From positions 1 to 13,635 of the forward strand of contig JAVBOJ010000022.1 in NCBI GenBank assembly GCA_031550755.1: a stretch of DNA of 13,635 nucleotides, written 5' to 3'. Source of the stretch: JAVBOJ01 sp031550755 (GTDB taxonomy: Bacteria > Bacillota > Clostridia > Oscillospirales > UBA929). Positions 13,101 through 13,635 of the stretch are shown piece by piece (the stretch's first letter is position 1; the number at the start of each line of letters is the position of its first letter). The notes below the pieces were generated by a model. The model searched no databases. It was not told where the DNA came from and saw nothing but the letters and a program-made list of their open reading frames with translations. The position numbers and the translations under genes are program-made.

Positions 13101-13635
13101 TGCGCCCGAGGCGCGGGTGGAATTTACCCCCGCCATGAAAAAAGCCCATACAGTGCTGGCACCGCAGATGTCGCCGGTGCATTTCAAGCTGGTGGAGGCC
13201 GTGCTGCAAAAATCGGGCTATCGCTGCGTCGTGCTGGAAAACGCCACCCCGCGCGACATTGAGCTGGGTCTGCGCTATGTCAACAACGACGCCTGTTACC
13301 CGTCGCTCGTCGTGGTCGGGCAGATGCTCGGGGCGCTGACCTCGGGGCAGTACGACCCCGACAACACCTCGATTTTCCTCACCCAGACCGGCGGCGGCTG
13401 CCGCGCGACAAACTATGTGAGTCTGCTGCGCCGTGCGCTGAAGGATGCGGGATTTCCGCAGGTGCCGGTGGTCGGGCTGTCGGTATCGGGCATCGAGCGC
13501 CACGGCGGTTTCGCCTTCACCCCCGAGCTGATTGACCGCGCCGTACGCGCCATTGTGCTGGGCGACCTGCTGTTGCAGGTGCTGCTGCGCACCCGTCCGT
13601 ACGAGCAAGTGCCGGGCGCGGCCAACGCGCTGTAT
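10114..13635 (+). CDS. Giant 2-hydroxyacyl-CoA dehydratase activase-like protein (C-terminus beyond window)
   Basis: The frame begins at ATG 10114 after AGAAGGG and stays open for 1174 codons to the window edge. It has two ASKHA-type ATPase domains related to HgdC/BadF/BadG. Domain 1 (about 1-300) has GIDIGSTTIK (5-14) with candidate cluster cysteines C122 (CAGGTGAF) and C161 (RCGVFAKSD). Domain 2 (about 314-585) has GIDAGSTTIK (318-327) with C440, C444 and C479. A CxxCxxxC cluster (C601, C604, C608) plus C627 follows. Then comes a DUF2229/HgdB-like region (about 668 onward) with SVCYPAK (C721), NSFGCG (C934), NDACYP (C1061) and GGGCRATNY (C1096). Family members are about 1400 residues, so perhaps 200-300 are missing. 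Relatives couple ATP hydrolysis to low-potential electron transfer; the substrate here is unknown. Anaerobic life is implied. Confidence 0.92.
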   Translation, partial: MPRIGIDIGSTTIKITVVDESDRITYARYRRHRSDVRGELEALLSELHADLPALSAPVCLTGSAGLGVARALGLPFEQEVISATRAVQCFVPQADVVIELGGEDAKITFLKPTVSQRMNGTCAGGTGAFIDQMASLLMTDAQGLNDLAREYKHIFSIASRCGVFAKSDMQPLLNEGVSHSDLAASVLSAVVTQTVAGLACGQPITGTVVFLGGPLTFLPELRAAFERALAGQVESFVTPPNAEVFVAMGAAMGASGEAFSADALLYRLQDAGALEPDIVRLPRLFEDDSDRETFRVRHARAHVPRAPIGAAQGPCFLGIDAGSTTIKAALLSEDGRLLYSYYAPNQASPLLLAQGILREIYQKLPPSAYIGRACVTGYGEALLQVALRADEGEIETLSHVKAAQALNPNVDFILDIGGQDMKCIRLKDGLIDSILLNEACSSGCGSFLSTFAASLDMSLSAFSEAALGSGSPVDLGTRCTVFMNSRVKQAQKEGASPGDISAGLSYSVVRNALYKVIGVKSPDDLGQYPLVQGGTFLNDAVLRAFELISGREAVRPDIAGLMGAYGAAIIARERWEGAPSSLLKAGELDAALPEKTVTVPCRGCHNVCKLSVSTFSGARRLVSGHRCEKGQELGAPEAASKAKLPNLVQEKYERVFAYTPLAEEHAPRGVIGLPRALNMFENYPFWLSILTKLGFSVRLSRPSSHELFEAGMATIPSESVCYPAKLTHGHIQDLVDSGVKTIFYPSVLYERNESPDAGNHFNCPIVTSYPEVIGANMDVLGEKGIRFLHPFFSLEHRKKMPGILCDTFHDWGVTPAEARAAVEAGFAALLGFKEWIARRGAEVLEQLERENLYGLVLSGRPYHIDPEIHHGLPALAASLGFAVLTEDAVSDKAHVARPLRVFDQWMYHSRLYDAAAYVAQNPRLELVQLNSFGCGLDAITSDQVRDILSASGKTYTLLKIDEISHLGAARIRLRSLKVALDERARRAPVAQVFPGFAPEARVEFTPAMKKAHTVLAPQMSPVHFKLVEAVLQKSGYRCVVLENATPRDIELGLRYVNNDACYPSLVVVGQMLGALTSGQYDPDNTSIFLTQTGGGCRATNYVSLLRRALKDAGFPQVPVVGLSVSGIERHGGFAFTPELIDRAVRAIVLGDLLLQVLLRTRPYEQVPGAANALY

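Noticed and set aside
10441..13608. 1055-codon open frame on the minus strand opposite the activase gene
   Set aside because: It is the antisense shadow of a GC-rich coding frame; its product is Arg/Gln/His-rich without recognisable domains, while the + frame carries clear family motifs throughout.

Overview
The window looks like chromosomal DNA from a high-GC member of the Clostridia, possibly Oscillospirales-like. The pointers are a clostridial-type FASII cluster that uses FabK as enoyl reductase, a 28-residue holin-like type I toxin, a giant 2-hydroxyacyl-CoA dehydratase activase-like protein typical of strict anaerobes, and GGGGCG-type intergenic repeats. The taxonomic guess is inference; there is no rRNA or marker gene to confirm it.

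Layout. Positions 1-215 (+) are the Pro/Thr/Ser-rich tail of an unidentified protein, closed by a strong hairpin terminator (222-255). A small hydrophilic protein (254-433, -) converges on that terminator. From 8746 down to 502 (-) runs the type II fatty-acid synthesis cluster fabH-fabK-fabG-fabF-accB-fabZ, then accC-accD-accA. It supplies malonyl-CoA (AccABCD), primes (FabH) and elongates (FabF, FabG, FabZ, FabK). The junctions from fabH to fabZ are 4-nt overlaps, direct abutments or a 19-nt gap, so the genes should be co-transcribed and translationally coupled. fabD (8970-9899, +) is divergent from fabH. No acpP and no FabT/FabR/FapR-type regulator gene is present. After fabD come about 214 bp of nested hairpin repeats, then a very large activase-like gene (10114 to the end, +) that is cut off by the window.

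The most interesting item is between fabZ and accC (3690-3986). It is a compact type I toxin-antitoxin-like module. A TTG-started 28-aa holin-like membrane peptide (3802-3888, -) has its own extended -10 promoter and a Shine-Dalgarno sequence folded into an 8-bp GGAA-capped hairpin. Opposite it, a near-consensus promoter (TTGACA, 17 bp, TACAAT) drives a short antisense RNA of about 96 nt. Both transcripts can end at one bidirectional terminator. This places a toxin module and a terminator inside the fatty-acid operon, ahead of the three acetyl-CoA carboxylase genes.

A second regulatory curiosity is the fabH/fabD intergenic region. A fully consensus promoter (TTGACA, 17 bp, TATAAT) for the fabH operon overlaps the start of fabD, while a candidate fabD promoter lies close to fabH. 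The two 5' leaders would therefore be complementary over roughly 130 nt and share two inverted repeats, one of them exactly at the predicted fabH-operon start site.
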